Shown here: positions 20,247-31,110 of the stretch, piece by piece | Layout of the letters: each line of letters starts with the position of its first letter | Numbering within the stretch: the stretch's first letter is position 1 | Origin: Diploptera punctata | Taxonomy: Eukaryota; Arthropoda; Insecta; Blattodea; Blaberidae | Direction of reading: 5' to 3' | DNA length: 64,000 bases | Assembly: GCA_030220185.1 (NCBI GenBank) | Contig: JASPKZ010002337.1 | Span: 653,501-717,500, forward strand | Translations under genes and position numbers: made by a program | The notes under the pieces: model-generated | The model's input: the letters and a program-made list of their open reading frames with translations, nothing else | Told to the model about the DNA's origin: nothing | Database searches by the model: none

Positions 20247-21850
20247 GAGGAACGTCGGGTAATGTGGACCCCGGTTTTGAATTTATTTTTTTATTAAGGG
20301 ATTTGAATTTTGTTTAATTACAGTGATTATCATTAGTGTTGTAACTGTGAAATTGCATTGTTATTTTATTCAAATATGGAGACATCTTCATAATTTATAA
20401 ACTTTTTTTACATTACAAGAAAGGTCCACTTTAACCTCCATATTCGGATAAAGTGGGCCCCAGAGTTCACCTTAGCTTTTAGTATATTTTTAAGTTCATT
20501 TACTCTATTAATTTATACAGAGAGGCACAGATTAATCTGAATATATTTACGACTGATTATAATTAAAAATCGTTCATATTTGTTTAATGTTTTGAAAAAT
20601 TATTGTTGATTATAACATTCACACGTCATTCAACTGCAGAAAGCGACGGTCTTTCGGCTTAATAAAATTACAAGGATATTAAATAAAATTAATTAAGTGG
20701 ATGGTTTTTACAGGTAGCATCCTCATTTATAAAATATACGTATTCGTGTAAAGTGAACCCAGAGGGCCTACATTAACCGAATTCCTTTGTTATGTTTAAT
20801 TATTTTATGCAGTCACCATGTCACATAATATCAAACCAAACCCGTCAGTACATTAAAACAGCATCTATATAATATAATATATTTAGGAGTTTTTCAACAT
20901 ATTCAAGAGCAGAAATTAAGAATTGATTCTTAGCTTGAAAAAAATTTAAAGTGGTCATTTTCATAAATATCACAAATAAACTCTTCTTAGAACAAAAACT
21001 ATAATAAATTGGCCTTGAACTCGTCGAAGGTGATGAGGGGAATAAGTTAAAATATTTTCTGTTAGAGGACACCACCAATTACTTACTTAATTACTCACTG
21101 GCACTACCAAACCCGTAGGTTCATGTCCGCGCGGACATAAGCTCTCCATACATCCCGATCCTGAGCTAATGCTTTCAAATCATTCCCTGTATAATCCACT
21201 TCCCTCAAATCATAGTTAATGTTATTCTCCCACCTCATTCTTGGTCTACCAACTGGGCGTTTTCCCTCTGGCTTTCCTACAAGAAGCTTCCATGCAAGTC
21301 TTTCATTCCCCATACGTGCAACATGACCTGCCCATCGCAGTCTACGAGACTTAACTGTTCTTATTATATCTGACTTCCTATAAAGACCATGTAGTTCATT
21401 GTTATGTAGTCTTCTCCATTCATCTGTCTGTTCATCTCTCTTTGGTCCAAAAATTTTCCTAAGTACTTTATTCTCAAATACTTGTAATCTCCTTTCCTCC
21501 CTTAAAGTAAGAGTCCATGTTTCGCATCCATATAATATAACTGGTAGGATAATACATTTATATATTTTCAGTTTAACTTTTTTGAAAGGAGTTGGGACAT
21601 CAAGAGTCTCTGCAATGCATAATAGCACGCATTTCCAGAATTGAGCCTATGTTTAATTTCTTTATGCATCTCATTCCTATTTGTGATTATTGTTCCTAGG
21701 TATTTGAATTCAGCCACTTCCTCAAAATTTCCCGCATTTGTCATTAACTGTCCATTTCCATTATATAATGAATTTCTACGTGTGGCACCAATTAAAGAAG
21801 ATATTAATAGGGTCTACCCAAACAGAAGGTCCAAATTACCCGAACTTCCC
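20247..21850 (+). mobile_element. TA-flanked non-autonomous transposon (family K), copy 1
   Basis: Terminal inverted repeats GAGGAACGTCGGGTAATGTG and the inverse of GGGAAGTTCGGGTAATTTGG lie between TA dinucleotides (20245-20246, 21851-21852). Without the LINE-A it is about 891 bp; the copy at 48088-49001 is 914 bp. TA targeting suggests Tc1/mariner or a related transposase. No long ORF is shared by the copies. Confidence 0.8.
21082..21785 (-). mobile_element. LINE-A, 704 bp, inserted in family K with 9 bp target duplication
   Basis: CACCAATTA flanks it at 21073-21081 and 21786-21794. The minus strand holds a 174-codon open segment (21628-21104) with LYGCETWTLTLREERRLQVF, GPKRDEQTDEWRRL, RRLRWAGHVARM, GKRPVGRPRMRWE and MNLRVW. 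It is 5'-truncated upstream of that, in the NGNGQLMTN region. The 3' end is the TTAC/TTAA-type tetranucleotide tail at 21082. Young by family standards but still a dead fragment. Confidence 0.92.
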
Positions 21851-21852
21851 TA

Positions 21853-22456
21853 TACCTTATCCAAGTTTATTTTCAGTACAACTGGAAATTAGCTCGGAAT
21901 AAATATTGAAAATATATTATGTATTAAACTATTTTTCGTACAATTGTTTCATTTAAAATATATTTATAGCATCCGTATAATTCTTCAATTCATAAAAGTA
22001 ATAAATTATTCATATCTGGTTAAGTTAATTGTGTTTCCTGAAATTCAATTTTTAAGAAGTTACTTTATCTTCATAAGGCTCCCTACTTTTGAAGAACATC
22101 CCATCAGAACCTCAGGCAGACGAAAATAAAGCTAATTTACATGTAATTTCACACCCCTTCAATATAAGAACCTGTCGTTAAGCTTGATTCTATATTCAGA
22201 ATATTTTACTAGTCTCTCTCTTAGTTCAAAACGTTAGAAAATACCTAACATAAATGTATACAATATGAAAATCTTTTCTGTTCTTTATCCGGCATTATAC
22301 AGAACATAGCGTGTTGGTGAGACATTCACTGCCTGAATAATTCATTGGTCCATACAAACATTTTATTTTCAGAAACACATCCAATATATACGGTCACTAC
22401 TTGCTATGCTTCAGACAATGCAAATTCTGGAAATAAGTTCCATACACAATTAATAT
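21853..22456. other. No recognisable gene
   Basis: AT-rich; short open frames without domains. Confidence 0.35.

Positions 22457-22527
<71 letters not shown>
22457..22527. repeat. (ATT)n microsatellite
   Basis: About 23 pure units immediately before a SINE-A head. Confidence 0.98.
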
Positions 22528-22914
22528 GTCCACGGCTGTGGTCTCGAGGTACCGTGCTGCCTTGTCACGCAGCGGGTCCGGGTTCGAGCCCCGGTCGGGA
22601 CAAGTTTCCTAGGTGAGGTTTTTATCGGGGCTTTCCTCACTTGTAAGATAAATGACAGGAAACTTTAAGGCCCAAACAGTCCCCGTACACCATCTGACCA
22701 TCATTATCATCAGTATCATATTCGCCTAATTAGCTTAAGTTTAGTTTAAGGCCTCTCCTGGCGCATCATCATCAACTCTCATATCATTGGGGCAGCGTAA
22801 CCCCGCCTTTCGGCGCCCCAACCTCGAAAGTGGGGTACAAGTACCCCATGCCAGGAGAAAACATCAGAAATGTCGAAATGACAACCTGGGGCATCTGGAA
22901 AAAATAAAAGAAAG
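22528..22914 (+). mobile_element. SINE-A, subfamily 2, full length
   Basis: GTCCACGGCTGTGGTCTCG head, B box GGGTTCGAGCC, body TGACAGGAAACTTTAAGGCC, then the subfamily 2 tail with GGGGCAGCGTAACCCCGCC and TACCCCATGCCAGG, ending in an A-rich run. Confidence 0.92.
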
Positions 22915-22989
22915 GGTGTATGGATAAAAATTCAATGTTGTATTTCTTTTTTCATGTTTTTTATTTATTTTCCCATTTTATATTTTATA

Positions 22990-22992
<3 letters not shown>

Positions 22993-23046
<54 letters not shown>
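22993..23046. repeat. (AT)n microsatellite
   Basis: About 27 AT units ending at a SINE-A head. Confidence 0.98.
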
Positions 23047-23049
<3 letters not shown>

Positions 23050-23464
23050 CACCGCTGTGGTCTCGAGGTAGCGTGCTGCCTTGTCACGCAGCGGGCCCGG
23101 GTTCGATTCCCGGTCTGGACAGGCTCAAGGGTGAGGTTTTTTTCCGGGTTTCTCCTCACCTGTGAGACAAATATCAGGAAGCTTAGGGCTCAACGGTCCC
23201 CGAAAATCACCCAAATAGAACCCAAAATAAGGCCCAAATAAGGCCCAAATAGTCCCCGAAATCATATGGTCATCATCATCATCATCCTTATTATTATCAT
23301 CATCATCCTTATCATCATCATTTTCATCATCCTTCACCGGTGTGGAAAGCAACGGGAAGCTACCACACCTATAATCGCCTAGTAAAGCTGCAAAGCATAG
23401 CATGAAAATGCTATGATTGCAGTGAAAGACCTGCCTTTGGATAGAATTACTATGGATGGATGGA
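23047..23464 (+). mobile_element. SINE-A, subfamily 1, full length
   Basis: Head GTCCACCGCTGTGGTCTCG, B box GGGTTCGATTC, body, (ATC)n/(ATCCTT) tract 23268-23330, then CACCGGTGTGGAAAGC, the hairpin CATAGCATGAAAATGCTATG and the ATGGATGGATGGA end. Best subfamily 1 copy in the window; one internal AAGGCCCAAATA duplication. Confidence 0.92.
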
Positions 23465-23465
23465 T

Positions 23466-25450
23466 ATACAGGGTGATTCAAGAATCATACGAAAACTATG
23501 GACATTAGTGTGAAACGAACTGTGGAAACTTATGAATGGTTGATTTGTCTCTATGCGGAGATGCTCATCGCATTTTGATGTTTATTCGTCTTTAAGCTAT
23601 GACGTCGAACTTCGTTATTTTAAATAGATCATGGCACATTTATTTTTTTCGTTCCAAGTGTCCTTGAAAAAGAAATTCATTACTGTTGGAATGAGGTTTC
23701 TATCTCTATTGGTTAACGTGTTACAGAAGTGTGAAAGTTGACATCTGCTACTGCTACCGCTACCGGCTAGTACTGGAGTCCCGTCTGAATGTCGTGTCTT
23801 TCATTCACGATATCGGCGACTTGGTATATCCGTTAACCTTGTGAACTACGTTCTAGATACTGTATTCTTTCAAGTTCTAAGTTTTATTTACGAGTCGTGT
23901 TAAGGGAAGTAGGAGGAGAAGTAAGACAGAATGTAAACAAATAACAAAAGTAAAACAGCGTATCATACAAACACATACAGTACATCGGTACATGTCTTTC
24001 TGTTGAGTTGTTGATATGACAGTGACATGTTTATTTAGTAGAGGAATCACTGTAAAGTATAATCAATCAGGAAGACGGTACACCAGTACAGTAGTTCAGA
24101 ACGACGAGAGAGGAGGAGAGCAGAAGTGAGTCATAGGTGGGAGTATTTGGTCGGAGACGTTGCAGGTGACTAACACAACACCCGTCGAAGTGCAGCAGTG
24201 ACTCGTCTGGTCTACGGCGCATCTTTATGAGCGGTAGCATGTGGATGTTTACAAGCTGTAAGCATCTACTGCATCTTCCTCCTGTATGCATACATGTTTG
24301 AATTTGATTTATTGGAAAATTAGCTACACAAGAAATGAAAAAGTCGACATGCTGCTTATTTTGGGCAAATGTCACAATAATGGAGAAGAAGCGAGCAGAG
24401 TGTATGCATTGCGCTATCCTGACAGACTGAATCCAGTACCAGTGACGTTTCGAAGGACAGAACAAAACTTCAGAAATTGAATTATCGTAAGTAATGCCAC
24501 GAGTGATTTCCAAATTATCGATAAATTCACGACTCACGAAGTGAGGAGTGAATTTATCTAGATAATTTGGAAATCAAGAGTGGCATTTGATAGGACTATT
24601 TATCGAATAAAATTAAGCTGTTTACTCACAAATCATTGTTTAACTATAGTTATTTTAAAATATTTATATATTTAATGTAAACGGCGATGTTTGAAAACAA
24701 ATCAGAAATGTGAGGTTATGTTCATTCACTGCTGCTTGATCATATTATTTATTGTCAAATAATATCGCAATATTGTAAGAGTGCACCCAAGTGGAGAAAT
24801 AACGAAACACATCAAACTATATATCATAATCAACATTACGGGTTATTCATTTATTTTTTTAGTAAACAACTCAGTAAAATCAAGGAATATTTTCATTATT
24901 GCTATCTTCAATATATTTGTTGGAGAAAAATAATGCTTTGACCTGTTCAGAACATTAAAAAGGAGGAGCTTTCTTTATCACAAAAGCAGGAGCTGATAAA
25001 GAGAAATCGATAAAGAGCAAGGTGAAACACGACTGTCATTGGTTGTAAAACAAAATTCATTGAAACATGATTGGTCATTGAGTAGCATTTGTGGCATGAG
25101 TTAAGTAGACGACAGGAAATCTTATGTAAGGCGTGTAGTTGCTACTAGTGAAGCAAATGTATTGTTTGTATTGAGGGCTGTGGTAGTAGACCCGCACGTA
25201 AGTACCCGTGATATTGCTGCAGTGGCTTTTAATCATTCAGTCGTCGGTGTGGCGCATATTACATGAACACGCGTTCCACCCATATCCCATATCCTTAGCC
25301 CAGGAACTGCATGGACCTGATTTCAATCGTAGATTGCAGTTTTGTGAGTGGATTCAAACACCTGGTATCGAAGATCTGTTACCATTCAAACTTTTTTCAG
25401 AAATCAACGAAATCCGACCATTAAAACAGGGGTTGTAAGTTAAGGCACGT
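23466..25450 (+). pseudogene. Broken DUF4817-type transposon
   Basis: Begins with the terminus-like ACAGGGTGATTCAAGAATCA. The plus strand gives NEKVDMLLILGKCHNNGEEA with RVYALRYPDRLNPVPVTFRR (24286-24480), which matches the DUF4817-type N-terminal segment of insect transposase-like proteins. After a 0.6 kb insertion come VLRAVVVDPHVSTRDIA and, one frame over, VWRILHEHAFHPYPISLAQE with DFNRRLQFCEWIQ, the helix-turn-helix region preceding a DDE domain in that family. The DDE domain is missing. Frame breaks make it a pseudogene. Confidence 0.6.
24480..25110. repeat. Repeat N, copy 1, inserted in the transposase
   Basis: Matches 41555-42590. Starts GTAAGTAATGCCACGAGTG and ends ATTTGTGGCATGAGTTAAG, giving imperfect 18 bp inverted ends. 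An inner foldback lies at 24490-24590 (GATTTCCAAATTATC and its inverse). Shares GTAAACGGCGATGTTTGAAA with copy 2. Non-coding. Confidence 0.7.
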
Positions 25451-25627
25451 ACGGCTTACTGCCCGTGCGACCCATATTTGTAAATAATATTGTAAATATC
25501 TTACTTTTTTGTCTAATAAAGTCCTCCTACTACTATATATTTATATAGAGATTTTACAATTATTTTTGTTCATTCCTTTATATTTATTTATTCAACCATT
25601 TACTTAAATTTGGATCATAATTAAATT

Positions 25628-25900
25628 CTATCACATGAAAGGAGGAAGAAGAAGAATGTTTTTATTGTTCGCTGAATAAGTTAAAAGAAAATTACGGGTT
25701 AATTAAATTGTATGGTATACATTGCTATGAAGCAAACATGGCGGTTTCTAGAGTAAATTTTTAATTTCGGATTTCAAGCAAAATCCCCACTTCTAATGAC
25801 GGGATTTAACTGATTTTTGGACAATACCTGTCTCTGTTTATTTTAATAAGTCGGCTCTGGTCGACTAGTCGTTACGCTCCTTATCTCTGCTTTCGAGGGG
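25628..25900 (-). repeat. Inverted duplicate, left copy
   Basis: Near-identical in inverse to 27796-28067, including CTATCACATGAAAGGAGG, the GTCCAAAAATCAG block of family H and the tRNA-like head of a SINE-B at its right end. The SINE part breaks off at TTTCGAGGGG. Confidence 0.85.
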
Positions 25901-26365
25901 TAATGCTTTTATTTTAATGCAATAGTGTATTTTGACAAGTGAAATACCATGATTTATTAACGTTTTCTGTATTCCACATTTATTTTGTTTTCTGAAGTTG
26001 TAACGTACTTAGAAGGAAGCCATATAAAGTCCGCTCTGTACTTCAATACGAGGAATCGTGTTACATTCACGTAAGGTTTCTTCTCATGGAATACTATTTG
26101 TATTATTTCAACATAAACTCATTTAATGAAAACAAAAAAAAATTGAAATCGGTTAATTTTACGTTCCAGAAATTCCATTATTCATCATATCCATTTATCG
26201 GTTATTTTAAACTACATAGAGAAGATACAGGCGATAAATTATTCAGGGAATCCACCAGAGACCGAACGGTTTACTCGAGTGGGGATTGCTGGACAATAGG
26301 AACTGAACATTGTAATGCATAGTTCCATGAACCTAACTTTGATCCTTATACAACAAAATTTAGAA

Positions 26366-26369
<4 letters not shown>
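25901..26369. other. No recognisable gene
   Basis: The open frame at 26086-26322 has no domain or splice context I can support. Confidence 0.35.

Positions 26370-26450
<81 letters not shown>
26370..26450. repeat. (ATT)n microsatellite
   Basis: About 27 units. Confidence 0.98.
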
Positions 26451-26452
<2 letters not shown>

Positions 26453-26454
26453 GA

Positions 26455-26728
26455 GGAGTTCGATTAGAATACAAACTGCGAAAATTACTTTTCTAAGAAT
26501 GACCAAAGAATGCACAAAATTGGTCCACATAATAAATGAAGAAATAAGAAGTGAAGAAGAAATATATTCAATAAATGTTGCAATTCAACAACCGCGTCGG
26601 TTGGGAAGAATGGAAGAAACAAGATTGTCCAAGATACTATATCATTATAAACCAAAGGGATTAAGGGATGTAGGAAGATCTAGGACATTGTGAATTCGGA
26701 ACAGGCGAATCGACTAAACCTTGAAGTG

Positions 26729-26730
<2 letters not shown>
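26455..26730 (+). mobile_element. LINE-B 3' fragment followed by (ATT)n
   Basis: Degraded frame: TFLRMTKECTKLVHI, IRSEEEIYSIN, RMEETRLSKILYHYKPKG and GRSRTL, then GAATTCGGAACAGGCG. The 3' end runs directly into the ATT tract at 26731-26767. Confidence 0.75.
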
Positions 26731-26767
<37 letters not shown>

Positions 26768-27132
26768 TTACACATAAAGAAAGATGAATAGACAGGCGAA
26801 TGGAGAAAGCTGCGTAACAGTGAGCTACATTATATTTATACGAAACCATATATATATTAAGAACAATTAAATCTCTTAGACTGCGATGAGCAGGACATGT
26901 GGCACGAATGGAAAATGAAAGATGGACATGGAAGCTTCTTGTAGGAAAACAAGAAGGAAAGCGCCCAGTTGGTAGAACAAGAACGAGGTGGGAGAATATT
27001 ATTAAACTTGATTTGAAGGAAGTAGATTATACAGGGAATGACTGGTAAACATTAGCTCAGGATATGGAATTATGGAGAGCTCATGTCCGAGCGGTCATGA
27101 ACCTTTGAGTTCGATAATGCCAGTGAGTTAGA
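26768..27132 (+). mobile_element. LINE-A 3' fragment
   Basis: Family segment from KKDE-type and GEWRKL through the RTCGTNG and KRPVGR region to the terminus AATGCCAGTGAGTTAG. Frameshifted. Confidence 0.82.
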
Positions 27133-27173
27133 GTTATCTTTAGGCATATATATATATATATATATATATATCA

Positions 27174-27220
27174 TCATCCGGTATCATGGCAGCTGCCGCC
27201 GTCTTCCGGAAACCAAACGC
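27174..27220 (-). mobile_element. LINE-D 3' scrap
   Basis: ATCATCCGGTATCATGGCAG followed by CTGCCGCCGTCTTCCGG matches the 3' terminus at 18738; cut off after CCAAACGCCAT where SINE-E begins. Confidence 0.7.
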
Positions 27221-27370
27221 CATCTAGTAATAATGGAGAATATAATACATATATAAGAAAAATAAGTGTTTGAATTTGATTCGCCTGGTGGTGTAATGGA
27301 TAACACGCTGAGGTACAGACTCAGAGTTCCGGGTTCGAATCCCGTCCAGGCATTTATTTTTCTTATCATA

Positions 27371-27375
<5 letters not shown>
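27221..27375 (+). mobile_element. SINE-E with intact tRNA-like cloverleaf, copy 2
   Basis: A 70 nt unit from 27285 folds as a cloverleaf: acceptor GCCTGG/CCAGGC, D stem GTG/CAC, anticodon stem CTGAG/CTCAG with loop GTACAGA (anticodon ACA), and T arm CGGG-TTCGAAT-CCCG. The same unit with flanks occurs at 12091, so I call a SINE. Being a functional tRNA is unlikely. Confidence 0.7.
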
Positions 27376-27438
<63 letters not shown>

Positions 27439-27442
27439 TATA
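27371..27442. repeat. (AT)n(AC)n microsatellite
   Basis: AT run with one irregularity, followed by an AC run. Confidence 0.95.
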
Positions 27443-27617
27443 TAATGGCATAGCCCAGTGTTGAGCCATAGCCTCTCCTTTGTTAGGAGTTAGATAGACC
27501 AAATTAATTTTAGTTACCTTATTTGTACATAGATATCATGAGTGGCATGCGGTCAGCACACCGACTCAATGAGACATCTAGCGGGCAACTACGGTATTAC
27601 TAGGATGTTTAAAACCA

Positions 27618-27845
27618 ATATATTTTGCTTAGAGGCCTTTTTATTCAGGCTTAAGGATCTTTTACGAGGCTGAAAATCTTCAAACTCTGGACCACGGCTT
27701 AAAGTCCCTCCCAGAAAGACTTGCTGCTTGGAATCTTCCATTCTAAAAAGAAAAAAAAAGAAAAGCGTCGACCGCAGTAGGGTTTGAACCCGCGACCCTC
27801 GAAAGCAGAGATAAGGAGCGTAATGACTAGTCGACCAGAGCCGAC
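27618..27845 (-). mobile_element. SINE-B, 3'-truncated
   Basis: Inverse of the family: TTCAGGCTTAAGGATCTTTT, then an A-rich interruption near 27745-27765, and the B box as GGTTTGAACCC. The head ends in GACTAGTCGACCAGAGCCGA. Confidence 0.8.
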
Positions 27846-28067
27846 TTATTAAAATAAACAGAGACAGGTATTGTCCAAAAATCAGTTAAATCACGTTATT
27901 AGAAGTGGGAATTTTGCTTGAAATCCGAAATTAAAAATTTACTCTAGAATCCGCCATGTTTGCTTCATAGCAATGTATACCATACAATTTAATTAAGCCG
28001 TAATTTTCTTTCAACTTATTCAGCGAACAATAAAAACATTCTTCTTCTTCCTCCTTTCATGTGATAG
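27796..28067 (+). repeat. Inverted duplicate, right copy
   Basis: Pairs with 25628-25900 at roughly 95 per cent by eye. Contains TATTGTCCAAAAATCAG of family H and ends CTTTCATGTGATAG. Confidence 0.85.
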
Positions 28068-28146
28068 ACCTAGGGGTCTGTTACGGTCTCAATTCAAAGT
28101 TTGAAGGGTCTGCCCAAAGATCTCTTGCCTGCTGGCTGGTAACACT

Positions 28147-28660
28147 GGTCAACATGATTTTTGTCTCATAAGTACCAATAGTTGTACTTAATGCAGTTTT
28201 TTTTATCGTGTTTTCAAATATGTATTCGGAATTTCTCCATCACCCACAGTTTTTTTTATTTTAATTTCAATTAATGTATTTAAATAATTATTTTTTTAAT
28301 GAACGTTTTTTCGTTCGTTTGTCCATTGTAAAATAAAACGGGGAACACTTTCATCAGGAGATTTCAGCTATGGAAAAGAGATATCAAGGCAAATGGAATT
28401 CTAATATGCTGGCCGATTATTGTTGGACCATCAAGAGGGATGCTCCACACGCGAAATATAGCAGAAAATCGTCATTTCTTACTTTCTAAGTGAATCCGAA
28501 TGTTCGAATATTGTGTAGTTACGAATGTAGAATATATTAATGTGTTTGAAATTATAAATGCCTGTCTCTCGGAAACCTTGCATGATGGAGAAAACACGAT
28601 ATCAAATTTTAATTCAGGAGAAAACATACTATCAGAATCCCATATTTTTCTTTCTTTATT
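28147..28660 (+). repeat. Repeat R, copy 3
   Basis: Starts CTGGTCAACATGATTTTTG; encodes QGKWNSNMLADYCWTIKRDA open. Loses the TTTTTTGTTGCTCAG end seen in copies 1 and 2, where a 79 bp tandem repeat follows instead. Confidence 0.75.
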
Positions 28661-28668
28661 CTAATTAT

Positions 28669-28826
28669 AAACTCTCTACAGATTTCTTTTATTAACCAAA
28701 CCTTTTTAATTTAAGTTAGAATTAGTTATTTTTTTAAGTATTGATAAAACTCTCTACAGATTTCTTTTATTAACCAAACCTTTTTAATTTAAGTAAGAAT
28801 TAGTTATTTTTTTAAGTACTGATAAA
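28669..28826. repeat. 79 bp tandem duplication
   Basis: Two units starting at 28669 and 28748 (AAACTCTCTACAGATTTC), with two differences seen, so a recent duplication. Confidence 0.9.
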
Positions 28827-29044
28827 ATATGTGCCAGCAGAAGAAATAAAAAATACAAATCCCATAAATATTAATGACATTCAGTCAAATAAAAAGGTTA
28901 TCACAATACTACTTGTATTAATTGCACATACCTCCCATTCGATAAAATAAACTAATTCATTCATAATAAAATAAATACTTAAGACAAAAAAAAATTGTTG
29001 TTCCTCAGTGTAATTTATGATTCGACATGGTATTCTTGTACGGC

Positions 29045-29326
29045 TTATTCTTCTTACTTGAGATTTTCCGTTGTTTCTATATTTTTGTACGTATTCCATG
29101 ATTGAATCTGTTTATAATTCTTTGACAATCTCACATTCATTTTATGATCTGTTCTTGAGTAAACTGCAGTTCGTCTCATAAATTTCATTTCTGCCGCGGT
29201 TAGTCTTTGTTCATCTACACTGTGAATTGTCCAGGCTTCACTGCCGTAACATAATATGGGTCTGGCCAGTGTTTTATAAATTCTAGTTCGTGTGCCTTGC
29301 TGTATATATTTAACGTATTTAGGCAT
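29045..29326 (-). mobile_element. LINE-B fragment with helitron-like end next to it
   Basis: The minus strand reads GTRTRIYKTLARPILCYGSE, AWTIHSVDEQRLTAAEMKFM and RRTAVYSRTDHKMNVR, then decays. At its 5' side GCAACGCCGGGTATTCGCTAGT-like sequence (29330-29352) resembles the end of family H. Confidence 0.75.
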
Positions 29327-29352
29327 AGCAATGCAACGCCGGGTATTCGCTA

Positions 29353-31034
29353 GTTATTATTAATTTAGTACTTTTAAAGGACATTATGTGCAGTATGTAC
29401 CATTAAAATTTTAATTATAATTTAGTTCCTGTATCGAAAAAAAAAACTTTACACTTGCAGGTTGACCTAGTTTCATAAATCCCTGGTAGATGGTGCCCGA
29501 GTACCTCGTTACGGCACACATCATAACATTATATATGTGTTAATAATGAGGCAATAAAATGTGCATAACTTTAAAGCAGATTGAATCTAAACACTTAACA
29601 AGATGGTCATTCCTAATCAAATGCACACTATATAAAATTAGAACAATGTACTAAAACTTCCGTTTCTGACATGAGACGTCTAAAAGCCAAGGGAGACAAG
29701 TACATTCATAATTTCTGAGAAAACTAGGTTTGTTGTTTCATGTAATTCACTGACATCATCGTTCCCATAGATACATGGCTGCGCTCTCCACATACCCCAT
29801 CCTGTGTTGTGTTCCGATTATCTCCTGAATAATTCTGTGGCATTAGGGTAAGAGTACATAAGTTCGATTTTTGTGATTTATTTTGTAGATTAGTATGTTA
29901 AAAATACAGCTTTTTCTCTCTATATTAAGGGCAAATATTCAAGACAATAAAATTATTACCTGTAATGGCATTCATCCTTAAATTCTATCATAAATCCCTA
30001 TAAAACTGTATTCTTATGGTTTCATTTTTTTAATTATTTTCCACTATTTACAATGATTTTTACATTTTTTCTAACGATTATTTCAGTATATTTTTGTACA
30101 ATATTTAACTACATACATAGCATGAAGACGAGGCAGCCATATTGATTTTAACGAATATTTTATACAACAACAAAGACGTGTTCCAGTGCAGCCAACATAG
30201 AGTATATACTAATTAACTGTACACATATACTTCATAATTTCAGAACTAACTATTTATTTTTGGGCGTTGCATTCTTTCACATGTTGGAGTGCTTAAAATG
30301 CATTATGTTAGCTTTTAGGTTCGTTAAATATCGTGTATATGTTGGCTTCATCCCGTGAATCGATAGTGTGAATCGCTTTGCGTTTGTTGGCGCATGCTGA
30401 TGGTATATGATTGGGCATGTTGTAAAGTATTTCCGAAAATAATATATTTGAATTTTCGGTTAACTGACTTATGCTGCACCTTGTATTTAAACAGTCTTGC
30501 TAATAAAAATCTCTTGTACAGGCTTTCATCAGTTGTTTAGTTATACAACGTATAAACCTTATGTAAATCATGTATAATTTCCTTACTAATAAACGTTGTG
30601 CCGGAGCTATATAACAATACAACCGTTATACACATTACGTCACATATTCGTCATTATTATGACGTCAGAACAATATTACGCGCAGTTTGTAACAGAAAGA
30701 AAACAACATAAACTAGTGATTAATTGTGTAAGAAATGAGTATGGATAAGAATAAATAGAGATTCCCTAATTAGGGAGGTACGGAAAAAAAAGTGTGTTTT
30801 AATTTATTTTCATTTTCCTTTACGCTATGTCAAATATATCGTAGAATTAGTTTCACAGTTAATGTGCTGCCATCTAACGTCAAGAATTTCGAACAATTCT
30901 TGGAAACTAATAAAAGTTTTTCCCACCACTTATGAATTATATGCAGTGTTTTAAGATGCGTTAGAAAACGTTCAAAATAGTAGGAAATGTTAGCGACAAA
31001 AAAATAACGCTTTAAGCGAAAAATAAATCATTGC
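29353..31034. other. Low-repeat stretch without a supported gene
   Basis: Least repetitive 1.7 kb of the window. No exon could be defined. A TTACTAATAAACG motif near 30583 and inverse-like TTTATTAGTAGG near 31603 may bound an old element that includes the tRNA-like unit below, but the match is loose. Confidence 0.3.
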
Positions 31035-31110
31035 AGTTTGATCGGGAATCAAACCTAGGACCTGACGGACCGTAGTCAGAAGCTCTAACCACAAGACTAC
31101 CATGCTAACA
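31035..31110 (-). mobile_element. tRNA-like SINE head or tRNA pseudogene
   Basis: Minus strand: A box-like TAGTCTTGTGGTTAGAGC, CTGAC...GTCAG stem with an enlarged loop, and B box GGTTTGATTCC. The T stem is imperfect, so a working tRNA is unlikely. Confidence 0.5.

Noticed and set aside
22993..23046. TATA-type promoter
   Set aside because: Only an AT dinucleotide repeat; no associated transcript start or gene.
27285..27354. Functional tRNA gene
   Set aside because: The unit is repeated with its flanks at 12091, has a T-stem mismatch and an odd anticodon; a SINE is the simpler reading.
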